A stretch of 64,000 nt of DNA from Mycolicibacterium porcinum (GCA_002086835.1 MVIG01000015.1:62001-126000); one strand, 5' to 3'. Shown: positions 26,472-35,972, counted from the stretch's first letter. Numbers and translations: made by a program. The notes: generated by a model from the sequence alone, not told the origin.

Positions 26472-27760
26472 GGGGTGCCCCCGGGGAGCATCAGCCCTGG
26501 CAGCCCGAGGGCGGGATCGGTTTGGATCGGCCCCGGCACTGATGCCTGCGGCACCTCTGCCGCCGGTGGTGCGGCCGGCGGCGGCAGGTGCGGGTTGAGC
26601 CGATCCTCGCTGTAGGTGATCTCGTTGGGCCGCGCTGATGCGCCGACGAACGGGTTGATCCCGAGCGGCGGGAAGTTGTACTGACGGTTCTTGATGATGG
26701 GTGCCAGGTACTGCACGCACAATTTCGCCGATTGCTCGAAGCCCTTGCGGGACGCGGCTTGTATTGCGCTGCAGATGAACTGGACGGTGTTGGCGAAGTT
26801 GACCGGCGCCAGGATCCCCGTCACCGCGCTCTGCGCGGGCTGGTAGATGTTCATGAAGTTCTGGAACACCGTCGGCGCGATGTGCAGGACCTGCTTGACG
26901 TCGGCACGGCTGTCGTTGAGCGCGGTCGTGATCGCGTTGAGGTGATCGAACGTGACGCCGAGTCCGTCGCGGTTCTCGGCGACGAAGCCGCGCAGATCGT
27001 TGACCGCGGTGTCCAGGCCCGCGGTCGCGGCGGCCACCTCATCGGGGGTGTTGCTCAACACGGTACTGATATCGGCCAGGTTGGTGTTGAACGAGGCCAG
27101 CAGATCACTGCTGGAGGACAACGCCGACACGAGCAGCTGCAGATTGCGGACGGTGCTGAAGATGTCGGTGCTGTGATCGCCCAGCGCCGAAACCGCCTGG
27201 GACAATTTGATCACCGTGTCCCGGGCAGTATCGCCCTGGCCGCGCAGATTGTCCGCCGCGCTGTTGACGAAGTCACCCACGGCACTGGGACCGCCGGGAG
27301 TGGCCGGCTGCAGCGAATCGGTGAGCTTCTCCAGCTGCTGGCGCAGGTCATCCCATTCCACGGGAACCGCGGTGCGCTCCCGTGGAATCGTCGCCCCGTC
27401 AGCCAGTTTCGGACCGCCCTCGTAGGCCGGGACAAGCTGCAGCGCGCGAGCACTGACCAGTGACGGAGACAGAATCGCCGCCTGAACCTCGGCCGGCACC
27501 GAGTACTGTTTGTCGACCGTGAAGGTGACCTTCGCCGAGTCGAGCTGCGGTTCGATGCTCTCGACGGTTCCCACCGCCACACCGAGAATCCGTACCTCGT
27601 CCCCGGTGTAGAGCCCGTTGGTGTTGGCGAAGTAGGCGGTGAACGTGTTGTCCCGGACCCGATCCCACCACGGAGTGGCCACCACGGTGATCGCGACGAC
27701 CAGGATGACGGTCAGCGCAGAGGCAATACCGATCCGCAGTACACGTGTCGACATGATCAC
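26468..27760 (-). CDS. mceD: MCE-family protein MceD
   Basis: Fourth MCE subunit, 430 residues. It has an N-terminal anchor (‘IGIASALTVILVVAITVVA’), an MCE domain (‘YFANTNGLYTGDEVRILGVAVG’, in part), a long coiled helical region and a Pro-rich tail. GTG 27758-27760 overlaps mceC as GTGA; the ATG six bases in (27752-27754) is an alternative start. It is part of the same lipid importer. Confidence 0.92.
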   Translation of the reverse strand: MIMSTRVLRIGIASALTVILVVAITVVATPWWDRVRDNTFTAYFANTNGLYTGDEVRILGVAVGTVESIEPQLDSAKVTFTVDKQYSVPAEVQAAILSPSLVSARALQLVPAYEGGPKLADGATIPRERTAVPVEWDDLRQQLEKLTDSLQPATPGGPSAVGDFVNSAADNLRGQGDTARDTVIKLSQAVSALGDHSTDIFSTVRNLQLLVSALSSSSDLLASFNTNLADISTVLSNTPDEVAAATAGLDTAVNDLRGFVAENRDGLGVTFDHLNAITTALNDSRADVKQVLHIAPTVFQNFMNIYQPAQSAVTGILAPVNFANTVQFICSAIQAASRKGFEQSAKLCVQYLAPIIKNRQYNFPPLGINPFVGASARPNEITYSEDRLNPHLPPPAAPPAAEVPQASVPGPIQTDPALGLPGLMLPGGTP

Positions 27761-29082
27761 TGCCCACCTTCAGCCGGGACCGGCGGCCCGAAACTCGGCG
27801 GCGGCAGTTCTCCGGGCGCCGGGCCCAGTGCCGGTGGCCCGGGTGGCGGACCACCGGGCGGCGGAGCGGGCAGTGGCTCCCGGTACGGGTAACGAGGATC
27901 GCCGGGCTTACCGGTGATCGCGTCGGGCAGGTTCAGGTGCGGCTCCCCGCCCTGTCCGGTGCGCGGGAACGGCGTCGGCAGCGGCGGAGTGGCCGGCTGC
28001 CCGGTACCCGGGTCGACCAGCTGCGACGGCAACAGCACATTGGGGTCCAGGCCCAGATCGGAGAACGCGGCATCGACGAAGGGTTGGGCGAATTGGCCGG
28101 GCAGCAGGTTGACCAGGGAGGCCTTGAAGAAGGGACCGGCCCCGAGCACTTCGCCGAACGACATCGCGTAGCGGCGCAGGAGATAGAGCGTGCGTTGCAG
28201 CTCGCCCTTGCGGTTGTCCAGGATCTCCAGCACGCCGTTGAGCTTGTCGACGGCAGGCTTGAGTTGAGTGCGGTTGTCTGCGACCAGGCCCGAGATCTGG
28301 TGTGACACCGCGGTGAGGTTGTTCATCAACGCGTCGACCGAGTCCCGTTGGGACAGTAGTTCGGCCAGCAGTGCGTTGGTGGTCACCACCAGGTTGGCGA
28401 TCTGGTCGCTGCGCTTGGCGAGCACACCGGTGACCTTGTTGGCGTTGGCCAACAGGTTGCGCAGTTGAGCATCCCGGGTGTTGAGGGTGTCCGAGAACCG
28501 GGCCACGCCCTCCAAGGCGAGTTTGAGATCGGGCGGGGTGTCGCGGAACGTCTCTGCCAGTGTGGTGAGCGCCGAGGACAGCTGCGTGGTGTCCAGCCCG
28601 CTGATCGTCGTGGTCAGATCGCCCAGTGCCGAGGGCAGGTCGTAGGGCGACGTGGTGCGTTCGAGCGGGATGGGTCCGGTCAGGGTGCCGTCGCCGCGGG
28701 AGGTCAGCTCGAGCACCTTGGTTCCGAGCACCGTCTCGGTCTTGATCGCCGCCTCCGTGCGCTCCCCCAGCTCGACGCCGTCGCGGACGGTGAAATCCAC
28801 CAGAACCTTGGCGCCCTGCAGCCGGATCTCGGAGACCCGGCCCACGCTCAGTCCCGAAACCCGCACATCGCTGCCGGTTTTGATCCCGCCGGCCTCGGCG
28901 AAGAAGGCGGAGTAATCGGACGTGCCCTTGATGAACGGGATCTTGTCGTAGGAGAACGCCGCCCCCACTGCCGCGGCGAGCAGAAGGATCGCCACCGCAC
29001 CGACGACCGGCCGGTTGCGATCGGCCAGCGGCTTGATCGTGGGCCGCTCGAACGTGAACCGCTTGAGGGTGAGTCGCGTCAT
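27757..29082 (-). CDS. mceC: MCE-family protein MceC
   Basis: Third MCE subunit, 441 residues. The anchor is ‘VVGAVAILLLAAAVGAAFSY’, the MCE domain is near 45-125 (‘AEAGGIKTGSDVRVSGLSVG’), and there is a helical needle domain and a tail of about 75 residues made largely of Pro and Gly. ATG 29080-29082 overlaps the mceB stop as ATGA. The C subunit often carries the longest Pro-rich tail, as here. Confidence 0.92.
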   Translation of the reverse strand: MTRLTLKRFTFERPTIKPLADRNRPVVGAVAILLLAAAVGAAFSYDKIPFIKGTSDYSAFFAEAGGIKTGSDVRVSGLSVGRVSEIRLQGAKVLVDFTVRDGVELGERTEAAIKTETVLGTKVLELTSRGDGTLTGPIPLERTTSPYDLPSALGDLTTTISGLDTTQLSSALTTLAETFRDTPPDLKLALEGVARFSDTLNTRDAQLRNLLANANKVTGVLAKRSDQIANLVVTTNALLAELLSQRDSVDALMNNLTAVSHQISGLVADNRTQLKPAVDKLNGVLEILDNRKGELQRTLYLLRRYAMSFGEVLGAGPFFKASLVNLLPGQFAQPFVDAAFSDLGLDPNVLLPSQLVDPGTGQPATPPLPTPFPRTGQGGEPHLNLPDAITGKPGDPRYPYREPLPAPPPGGPPPGPPALGPAPGELPPPSFGPPVPAEGGQ

Positions 29083-30107
29083 TTCGGCGTGCACCGTCCC
29101 GAATCCTGGCCGGCGAGTTTGACGTACACCGGCTGGCCGCCTTTTCCGTTGAGCTTGAGAATCGCGTCGCACAGGTAGAAGCCGAAGTAGTCGCCATAGA
29201 GGCCGTTCCGAGCCAGCACCTGGTAGGCATCGGGCAGGGTTCTCACCAGCTCGTCGACATAGTCCCGATCAGCCATCACCTGGCCGGCGAACCGATCCGT
29301 CTGGGCCACGGCCTCTTTGAGAGGCTCACGCGCGGCCGTCAACAGGTCCGCCACCGAGCCGGCCGCAGCGTTGATGTAGGCGGTGCCGGTGGCGATGTCG
29401 GACTTGCGTTCGGCCAGCCCGGCGACCAACTCCGACAACTTGTCCAGTCCGTCGGCGAATTGCTGGTCGCGTTCGGCGAACGTGCCCAGCACGGTGTTGA
29501 GGTTGGTGATCACCTGACCGATCAGCTGATCGCGGCCGGCGAGTGTGGTGGTCAGCGCGGAAGTCTGGGCCAGTACCGAGGAGATGGTGCCGCCCTGCCC
29601 CTGGAACACCTTCAGCAGTTCCCCGGACAGCGCGTTGACCTGGTCGGGATCCAATGCACGGAACAGCGGCCGGAATCCGCCGATCAGCGCGTCCACGTCC
29701 AGCGCGGGTGCCGTCCGATCCAGCGGGATCGTTTGGCCCGGTTGCAATTTCCGCACCGACCCCGGGCCCTCTTCCAGGGCCAGGTAACGATCGCCGATCA
29801 GGTTCTCGTAACGCACTGCGGCGCGGGTGCCTTCGGTGAGCGTCAATCCCTTGTCGATGGCGAACTCGACGGTGACCGTCCCGTCCTTGTGCAGGGTGAG
29901 GTCCTTGACCTTGCCGACCTCGACACCGGCCACGCGCACGAAGTTGCCGCCTTTGAGGCCCGAGACATTGGTGAACACCGCGCTGTAGGACGCCCGTGAG
30001 TCGAACCGGAACTGCCCGAACACCGTCACCAGAATGAAGGTGAACACCAGACTCAGAGCGGTGAACAGCACCACCCGCGTCGCGACGCGGGCTGTTGCGC
30101 GTCTCAT
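29079..30107 (-). CDS. mceB: MCE-family protein MceB
   Basis: Second MCE subunit, 342 residues. The membrane anchor is ‘VVLFTALSLVFTFILVTVFG’, the MCE domain ‘TNVSGLKGGNFVRVAGVEVG’, then helical repeats and the typical B-type end ‘YFGFYLCDAILKLNGKGGQP’ with Cys residues. It lacks a Pro-rich tail. ATG 30105-30107 overlaps the mceA stop as ATGA. Confidence 0.93.
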   Translation of the reverse strand: MRRATARVATRVVLFTALSLVFTFILVTVFGQFRFDSRASYSAVFTNVSGLKGGNFVRVAGVEVGKVKDLTLHKDGTVTVEFAIDKGLTLTEGTRAAVRYENLIGDRYLALEEGPGSVRKLQPGQTIPLDRTAPALDVDALIGGFRPLFRALDPDQVNALSGELLKVFQGQGGTISSVLAQTSALTTTLAGRDQLIGQVITNLNTVLGTFAERDQQFADGLDKLSELVAGLAERKSDIATGTAYINAAAGSVADLLTAAREPLKEAVAQTDRFAGQVMADRDYVDELVRTLPDAYQVLARNGLYGDYFGFYLCDAILKLNGKGGQPVYVKLAGQDSGRCTPK

Positions 30108-31483
30108 GGCTGTCCTTCCTGTGGCTGCGGCGGACCCGGCGGAGGGCCCGGTGGCGGCGGATAGAGGGGCGTGCCGTCGGGCCCGTATTCCGGTGCGCCG
30201 TAGGCAGGTGCACCGGGGTAGGGCGGCAACGGTCCCGGCGCAGGAGCGCCCGGGTAGCGGATGCTCGGCGGTTCGGGCACCGCGCGGGTGACCGGGAAAT
30301 AGTTGGCCCACCCGGGGAACCCGATGCCGGGGTTCGGCCGCACATCCAGGCCGGTCCCGAATCCGGTGTCGGTCACCAGGTACTTCACCGGGAAGTTCTT
30401 GCTGACGTCCGGCAGCGAGCCGCAACTCGGCCTACCGCCGGGCCCGCCCTTGGCGTTGACGATCGGCAGGTTGTCCGGAAAGCGGTAGGGGTCGTCGCCG
30501 GCCAACAGAGCCGCGTCCATGATCACCGATTTCCCGTTGCCGCCCAGCGCATCCCGGCCGCCGTGCTCGAGAAACCAGACCGCACCCTGGAACAGGCAGG
30601 TGTAAGTCGGCGAGTACTTCATGAACAGCGCGGTGGTCGGATCGAGCTGGTTCAGCGCACGCACCAGGTTGGGTTGGTTGGCGCCGAGGGTGTCGATGCC
30701 CGACCGGGAGAAACCGACCGCCGACAGCAGGAGTTCGTCGAGCGCACCGGCGTGGCTGCTGATCGTGTTCGACGTCGTCGAGAAGGAGTCGAGGATCGAC
30801 AGGATGTCCTGCGCGGCAGCGGAGTATGCCTGAGTCGTCTTCCCGAACAGCTGCCAGTCCTGACGAATGGTGTCCATCCTGGGATTCACAGCGAGCAGCA
30901 CGTTGTTGGCGTCGGTGATCGCCTGACCGATGGTTTCCCCCTTGCCCCGCAACGATTCGCCGACGGCGGACAGCACCGCGTTGAGTTTGGCCGGGTCGAT
31001 CGCGGTGACCACCGACTGCAGATTCTCGAAGACGGTGTTGACCTCGACGGTGACATTGCGCGAACGCAACACCGCGCCGGGCCGCAACGGCTCCGGACTG
31101 GCGCCGGTGTCCGGGACGATGAGGTCGACATATTTGGCACCGAAGGCGGTGCTGGACTTGATCTCCGCCTCGACGTTCGCCGGGAGATAGCCGAAGTCGT
31201 CCGGATCGATCTTGAGTCTGAGCCTCGCGCCGGCCTCCCGGGGCGCCCCGGATTCGGCTGCGATGGACGAAACTTCGCCGATCTGGACACCCCGCAGCTT
31301 GACCTTCGCGCCGTCCTCCATCACCAGCCCGGCGCGATCGGAGACCAGGGTGAGCGGCACGGTGCGGCGCAGCGTGCCGGTGAACAGCAGGGCGGTCAGG
31401 GCGGTCACGGCGACGATCACCAGGACCAGCACCGGTGCCCACCAGATCGGGTCGATCTTCTCTCGCCGGGGTGAATTCGACAT
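30104..31483 (-). CDS. mceA: MCE-family protein MceA
   Basis: First MCE subunit, 459 residues. The anchor is ‘WWAPVLVLVIVAVTALTALL’ and the MCE domain runs about 45-125 (‘SDRAGLVMEDGAKVKLRGVQ’). The helical region has ‘DPAKLNAVLSAVGESLRGKG’, typical of the A position, and the tail ends in Pro/Gly/Tyr repeats. The historical ‘mammalian cell entry’ role is now read as lipid uptake; the lipid here is unknown. The ATG lies 5 nt after the yrbEB stop. Confidence 0.93.
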   Translation of the reverse strand: MSNSPRREKIDPIWWAPVLVLVIVAVTALTALLFTGTLRRTVPLTLVSDRAGLVMEDGAKVKLRGVQIGEVSSIAAESGAPREAGARLRLKIDPDDFGYLPANVEAEIKSSTAFGAKYVDLIVPDTGASPEPLRPGAVLRSRNVTVEVNTVFENLQSVVTAIDPAKLNAVLSAVGESLRGKGETIGQAITDANNVLLAVNPRMDTIRQDWQLFGKTTQAYSAAAQDILSILDSFSTTSNTISSHAGALDELLLSAVGFSRSGIDTLGANQPNLVRALNQLDPTTALFMKYSPTYTCLFQGAVWFLEHGGRDALGGNGKSVIMDAALLAGDDPYRFPDNLPIVNAKGGPGGRPSCGSLPDVSKNFPVKYLVTDTGFGTGLDVRPNPGIGFPGWANYFPVTRAVPEPPSIRYPGAPAPGPLPPYPGAPAYGAPEYGPDGTPLYPPPPGPPPGPPQPQEGQP

Positions 31484-31488
31484 CGCCG

Positions 31489-32331
31489 CTACCCCGAGAG
31501 ATGGAAGTTTCCGGACTGCCCGTACACGGACAGCGTGATGGTCAACAGGATGAACACCCCGGCGGTGATCGAGGTGCGGACCGCACGGCCGACCGCTTCG
31601 CCGACGCCGGCAGGCCCACCGGTGGCGGTGTAGCCGTAGTAGGTATGGATGGCCATCACCGCGGCCGCCATCGCCAGCGCCTCGGTGAACGACCACACCA
31701 GGTCGGCGGGATGCAGGAACGTGGTGAAGTAGTGGTCGTACACGCCGCGGGACTGGCCGTAGATGATCGTGGTGCCGAATCTGGTTGCCAGAAACGACAT
31801 CAGCACCGCTACGGTATAGATCGGTACCACCGCCATGACTCCGGCGACGATGCGGGTGGACGCGAGGTAGGTGACCGCCCGGATACCCATCACTTCCAGC
31901 GCGTCGATCTCCTCGTTGATCCGCATGGCGCCGAGTTGCGCGGTGGCACCCGCGCCGATGGTGGCCGCCAGCGCCACACCCGCAGTCGCCGGCGCGATGA
32001 ATCGCACGTTGAGGAAGGCACCCAAAAACCCGGTGAGCGCTTCGATTCCGACGTTGGACAGCGTGTTATAGCCCTGGACCGCGATCAGCGCACCGGTGGT
32101 CAGGGTCAGGAATCCGACGATCACCACGGTGCCACCGATCACCGCCAGCGCCCCGGTACCCATGCCCATCGTCGCGATCAGGCGAAGGACCTCACCCGGA
32201 TAGCGTCGCAGCGCATCACCGGTGGACAACAGCGCATGGCCGTAGAACGCAGTCTGCTCCCCCACGCGGCGCGTGCCGTCGACGGCTCGGTTCAGGATCT
32301 GCGGTCCACGGTCCTCGGAAGTGGTTGTCAC
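31489..32331 (-). CDS. yrbEB: YrbE/MlaE-type permease B of the mce system
   Basis: A 280-residue inner-membrane permease with five to six hydrophobic helices and the conserved cytoplasmic coupling segment ‘MRINEEIDALEVMGIRAVTY’ (EExDAL motif). It pairs with YrbEA to form the transmembrane core driven by an MceG-type ATPase encoded elsewhere. GTG 32329-32331 overlaps the yrbEA stop as GTGA. A 40-residue hydrophilic N-terminus precedes the first helix. Confidence 0.92.
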   Translation of the reverse strand: MTTTSEDRGPQILNRAVDGTRRVGEQTAFYGHALLSTGDALRRYPGEVLRLIATMGMGTGALAVIGGTVVIVGFLTLTTGALIAVQGYNTLSNVGIEALTGFLGAFLNVRFIAPATAGVALAATIGAGATAQLGAMRINEEIDALEVMGIRAVTYLASTRIVAGVMAVVPIYTVAVLMSFLATRFGTTIIYGQSRGVYDHYFTTFLHPADLVWSFTEALAMAAAVMAIHTYYGYTATGGPAGVGEAVGRAVRTSITAGVFILLTITLSVYGQSGNFHLSG

Positions 32332-33092
32332 GGAGCCACCTTCACGCCGAAGGCCGTGGCCAGGATGTTGATGAAGAACAGCGCCATGAAGGCGAACACC
32401 ACGGTCTCGTTGACCGCGTTGCCGACCGCGGTCGGACCGCCGCCCACGGACAACCCCTTGTAGCAGGCGATCAACCCGGCCGACAGCCCGAACAGCAGCG
32501 CTTTGACCAGGGACACGATGACCTGCGGCAGGCCGGTCAGCAGCGTCAATCCGGCCACGAAGGCTCCAGGCGTGACGTGCTGGACGTACACCACGAACAC
32601 ATAGCTGCCGGTGAGCCCCACCACCGCGACCACCGAATACAACATCAGCGCAACGAAAGTCGCTGCGATCACGCGCGGCACCACCAGCGCCTGGACCGGG
32701 TTGACGCCGATGACCTTCATCGCGTCGATCTCCTCGCGGATGGTCCGCGCACCCAGGTCGGCGCACATCGCGGTCGCGGCCGCGCCGGATACGACGATCG
32801 CCGTCACTACCGGACCGACCTGGGTCACCGAAGCCAGGGCCGCACCGGCACCGGACAGGTCGCCCGCACCGACCTCGAGCAGAACGATGTTGAGGGTGAA
32901 CACGATCAGCACCGTGTACGGGATGGACAGCACGACGGTGGGCACGATCGACACCCGCGCCACGAACCAGATCTGATCGAGCAGTTCACGCCACGCGAAC
33001 GGCGGGCGCACCATCGCCGCGAAGGTTTCGCCCGCGAGGACGACGAAATCACCGACTGCGAAGGCCGGCCTGGTCCAGGCGATCCCTGTCAC
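32328..33092 (-). CDS. yrbEA: YrbE/MlaE-type permease A of the mce system
   Basis: A 254-residue permease, first gene of the mce operon. It has five hydrophobic helices and the coupling segment ‘ARTIREEIDAMKVIGVNPVQ’. It starts at GTG 33090-33092. No fadD5-like or mce-regulator gene lies directly upstream, so the locus differs from mce1. The number of this mce locus cannot be told from sequence alone. Confidence 0.92.
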   Translation of the reverse strand: MTGIAWTRPAFAVGDFVVLAGETFAAMVRPPFAWRELLDQIWFVARVSIVPTVVLSIPYTVLIVFTLNIVLLEVGAGDLSGAGAALASVTQVGPVVTAIVVSGAAATAMCADLGARTIREEIDAMKVIGVNPVQALVVPRVIAATFVALMLYSVVAVVGLTGSYVFVVYVQHVTPGAFVAGLTLLTGLPQVIVSLVKALLFGLSAGLIACYKGLSVGGGPTAVGNAVNETVVFAFMALFFINILATAFGVKVAP

Positions 33093-33430
33093 GACCGGCC
33101 GCCCAGGATGGGAGGCACGGGCCTACCCCGATCGCCGTGGGACGTCGACGCGTGACGACGGCAGCGGCGCCGGCGCCCCACTGCACGAGCACTGTTGTGC
33201 GGATCCCACATTCATTCCTAACGTCACCTGGCTTGGGCGGGAGGTTAGGAGTGGGCTGATTAGCTGTCAACGCAGGTCAGCGGGAAACGTGGCCGTCAAT
33301 TACCGATACGTGCTGGCTGTAACGTTTGCGCTGATTCGGCTCAGCCCGATCAAATCAGAGCGATCGGAGGCATTGCGGAATGGTGCGGGAAGGCGCATCA
33401 TGCGCGCGCCAGCCCGCGGGCTTCGAGCCG
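33093..33430. promoter_or_regulatory. 338-bp upstream region of the mce operon with inverted repeat
   Basis: No convincing gene is seen. TCCTAAC at 33216-33222 and GTTAGGA at 33244-33250 form a 7-bp inverted repeat with a 21-nt spacer. A looser GCTGA/TCAGC pair follows at about 33254-33281. These lie 125-190 nt upstream of yrbEA and could bind a GntR/TetR-type mce regulator. This is position-based inference. Confidence 0.35.
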
Positions 33431-33637
33431 TTACACGCCGACGGCGGGCCTGGCGAGCTCCGCACGCGCGCGCCGCTCCACGAGCAGCGGCACGAACTCA
33501 CGGATCGGGCTGGACTGGAAGTGCTCCTGGGCATTGCGGACGCATCGCTCGACTTCGTCCGCGGGTGACTCCGGGTACGCCGCCCCGAGGCGGATCAGAA
33601 CTTCGGCGATCATGACTTCTTCGCTGATTCTGACCAT
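33431..33637 (-). CDS. small three-helix-bundle-type protein, 68 aa
   Basis: The product reads ‘MIAEVLIRLGAAYPESPADE’, then ‘CVRNAQEHFQSSPIREFVPL’ and ‘LVERRARAEL’. This matches the pattern of short actinobacterial proteins annotated as three-helix-bundle dimerisation domains. ATG 33635-33637 gives 68 residues; an internal ATG eight codons later is possible. It points toward the mce operon promoter but ends 338 bp before yrbEA. Function unknown. Confidence 0.55.
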   Translation of the reverse strand: MVRISEEVMIAEVLIRLGAAYPESPADEVERCVRNAQEHFQSSPIREFVPLLVERRARAELARPAVGV

Positions 33638-33721
33638 GACTTCAGAATCCGCTGCACCCACCCGGTAGTCAAGGCATCGCATGCTGAGCGGAATGACGAC
33701 ACAGATGGCACGATCCGTAAC

Positions 33722-33976
33722 GTGAATCACTCCGCGGACGCCGCACAGGCGCAGTCGCTCCTGGGTGAGTTGTGGCGGCATGTGGAGGACGTTTCAGTGC
33801 GTCTGGAGAAAGCCGAGCGGCGCATGCGCCGGTCGTCAGCATGTGATCGCCGCGAGGTCAGCAAGCTGCGTGCCGATCTGTACCAGACGCATCACCTGAT
33901 CGACGCCCTTCACCGCCGGTTTCCCGAAACCTGCCCGCACCGGCTGCCAACCGGTACCGCACCGGACGGTCCCTGA
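33722..33976 (+). CDS. possible small protein, 84 aa
   Basis: A GTG-initiated frame encodes a charged, helical protein (‘QSLLGELWRHVEDVSVRLEK’, ‘REVSKLRADLYQTHHLIDAL’) that could form a coiled coil. It is divergent from the three-helix-bundle gene. The residue pattern (heptad-like Leu spacing) favours a real gene, but no family is recognised and no strong ribosome binding site is seen. Confidence 0.45.
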   Translation: MNHSADAAQAQSLLGELWRHVEDVSVRLEKAERRMRRSSACDRREVSKLRADLYQTHHLIDALHRRFPETCPHRLPTGTAPDGP

Positions 33977-34077
33977 GGGCGAGGACGCAGCCGACTCCGG
34001 GTGCCGCGAAGAAAGACACTGGGTTGCCGGATGCCGTTCCGGTCCCGCCGGCCATGCGAGCGCAGTAAATTGCTGCA

Positions 34078-34719
34078 GTGGGCAAAAGACGGCTGGCCGG
34101 CACCAGGGGCCGGTTGCTGGCACTCGCGGCCTCGGTCACCGTTGCCGCGGGCATGGTCTACGTGCAGGACACCGAGCCGAAGTTCTCCGCCGACGTACCC
34201 GCCGTGACGCCGCCGGCCGGTCCGCAATCGCCGGCACCGGTGCCCGCTCAAGCCGAGCTCGTCGCGGCGAGCGCGCCCGTCGTGGCCCGCGACTTCCAGT
34301 TCTCTCTGCCGAAGGGGCCGGCGCCGGAGGGCGGTCTGCAAGTCAAGACCATCTGGGTGGCCCGCGCCATCGCGGTGATGTTCCCCGAGATCACCACCAT
34401 CGGCGGATACCGGCAGGACGCGCTGAAATGGCATCCGAACGGCCTGGCCATCGACGTGATGATCCCGAACTATCACTCCAAGAAGGGCATCGAACTCGGT
34501 AACCAGATCGCCGGTTTCGCCCTGGCCAACGCCAAGCGCTGGGGTGTGCTGCACGTGATCTGGCGCCAGGGGCTCTATCCGGGGATCGGCGCGCCCCATT
34601 GGACCGCCGATTACGGCAACGAGACCCTCAACCACTTCGACCACGTCCACATCGCCACCGACGGCGGCGGCTACCCCACGGGCCACGAAACGTATTTCAT
34701 GGGCTCGATGTCGAGGTAG
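34078..34719 (+). CDS. exported M15-like (VanY/hedgehog-fold) protein, copy 1
   Basis: The 213-residue protein has a signal-anchor (‘GRLLALAASVTVAAGMVYVQ’), a Pro/Ala linker, and a C-terminal domain (about 80-210). This domain contains ‘KWHPNGLAIDVMIPNY’ and ‘NHFDHVHIATDGGG’. HxxGxAxD plus DHxH fits the zinc site of M15-type peptidases, though catalysis is unproven. The start GTG 34078 lies six bases after a TAAATT -10 box (34066-34071), so the mRNA is probably leaderless. A close paralogue lies at 42762. Confidence 0.75.
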   Translation: MGKRRLAGTRGRLLALAASVTVAAGMVYVQDTEPKFSADVPAVTPPAGPQSPAPVPAQAELVAASAPVVARDFQFSLPKGPAPEGGLQVKTIWVARAIAVMFPEITTIGGYRQDALKWHPNGLAIDVMIPNYHSKKGIELGNQIAGFALANAKRWGVLHVIWRQGLYPGIGAPHWTADYGNETLNHFDHVHIATDGGGYPTGHETYFMGSMSR

Positions 34720-34727
34720 GCTGCGCG

Positions 34728-35942
34728 CTACGCGGCACTGCCGACCTGCCCCGCGGACTCTCCGATGGTGGCTTGGCTGTCGCCGATGATGGTGCGCAGC
34801 AAGGCTTGTTGCTCACGTCGCCCGCGGCCGACGGCACGATCCATCCGGCGCGGCGACGTGATCGCCGCCGCGCTGCGGATCAGATTGACCGGCATCTTGA
34901 CGAGCGGGTACCACGGCGGCATATATGCCGGCAGGCCCAGCACGCGCATCGCGCTCGGTCCGAGGAATGCGCTGGTGATCGACAGGTGTTGTGCCCACGC
35001 CAGGCGGCGACGCAAACCCTGGATGCCGCGATAGTGCCAGGCCAGCGGGTCCGCCGCCATCGGCACCGACAGCTGCTGGGTGGTCTCATCGGGAACCGCG
35101 AGCGCGGTGGACGTGTGGTAGAGCACCCGGACACTGTCCCGAAAGCTCCGGGGTAACCATTCGTCCTCGACGCCGATGAGCCAGCCGACATACCGCGTCA
35201 GGTGTGCGATGGCGTCGAGTTCGCCTGGCGCAGGAACGATTCCCATCGCGAGCGAAGCGATCGGAGGCGCGACGAGGGCGCCGACCAGGGTCGCGGCCAT
35301 ATCTGTCTGATTGACGGGGAGACCCCATTGATCGGCACGCCAGTCCGGCATCTCCGCCACGTGCCGGCGCACGAAGGCGTGGATCAGCCGCACATGCAGG
35401 GTGGAGCGGTACCCGACGCCCAGAGGATCCAGACCGCCGTCGGAGATCACGTCCATCGCCCACTGGATGGTCTCGGCGAACCGCTGGTTGGAGCCCTTCT
35501 CCAGCGCCCCCGTGCGCAGCAGGGTCTTGTTGAACCCGGAGAACTGGTAACCGCCGAGCAGCGACACGTCGCGCGCGATGGACATCCCGTCCGAACCGCC
35601 CCGCAGTAGCGCGCGCTGCCCTTTGCGTAGCTTCTCGCGGTCCACCCACGCCGGGGTGGCCTCGACACCGATGAAGAACTCGCGCAACGGTTCCGGGGCG
35701 TCCGGCACGTTGTCGACGCCTTCGGCGAGTGCCTTCTCGAACAGTGGACGCATCTGTGTCGTCCCTGTTGCGGACATCCACTCGACCAGACGGTCCATCG
35801 GCTCATCCCCGACGGTCAGCCGCTCACCGAGCCGGCGCCACTGCCGTGCGTCCGGATTGCGAATGCCGAGCAGCGTCGCGAACGTCCGCATGGCGCCCGG
35901 AACGGCAAGCGGCCGTTCGGGATGGCGGGCCGGGATGTTCAA
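34728..35942 (-). CDS. oxygenase MpaB / latex-clearing-protein-like (DUF2236)
   Basis: A 404-residue, mostly helical protein of the MpaB/Lcp family, heme-b proteins that include rubber oxygenases. Typical segments are ‘AWVDREKLRKGQRALLRGG’, ‘GYQFSGFNKTLLRTGAL’ and ‘GYRSTLHVRLIHAFVRRHVA’; the Arg/Lys/His set needed for heme binding appears to be there. No Tat or Sec signal is evident, unlike secreted Lcp, so a cytosolic substrate is likely. The start is TTG 35940-35942, preceded by CAGGAGG. It is divergent from a TetR gene. Confidence 0.82.
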   Translation of the reverse strand: MNIPARHPERPLAVPGAMRTFATLLGIRNPDARQWRRLGERLTVGDEPMDRLVEWMSATGTTQMRPLFEKALAEGVDNVPDAPEPLREFFIGVEATPAWVDREKLRKGQRALLRGGSDGMSIARDVSLLGGYQFSGFNKTLLRTGALEKGSNQRFAETIQWAMDVISDGGLDPLGVGYRSTLHVRLIHAFVRRHVAEMPDWRADQWGLPVNQTDMAATLVGALVAPPIASLAMGIVPAPGELDAIAHLTRYVGWLIGVEDEWLPRSFRDSVRVLYHTSTALAVPDETTQQLSVPMAADPLAWHYRGIQGLRRRLAWAQHLSITSAFLGPSAMRVLGLPAYMPPWYPLVKMPVNLIRSAAAITSPRRMDRAVGRGRREQQALLRTIIGDSQATIGESAGQVGSAA

Positions 35943-35972
35943 CGGGACCTCCTGTGAGAACCGGCCGGATCA

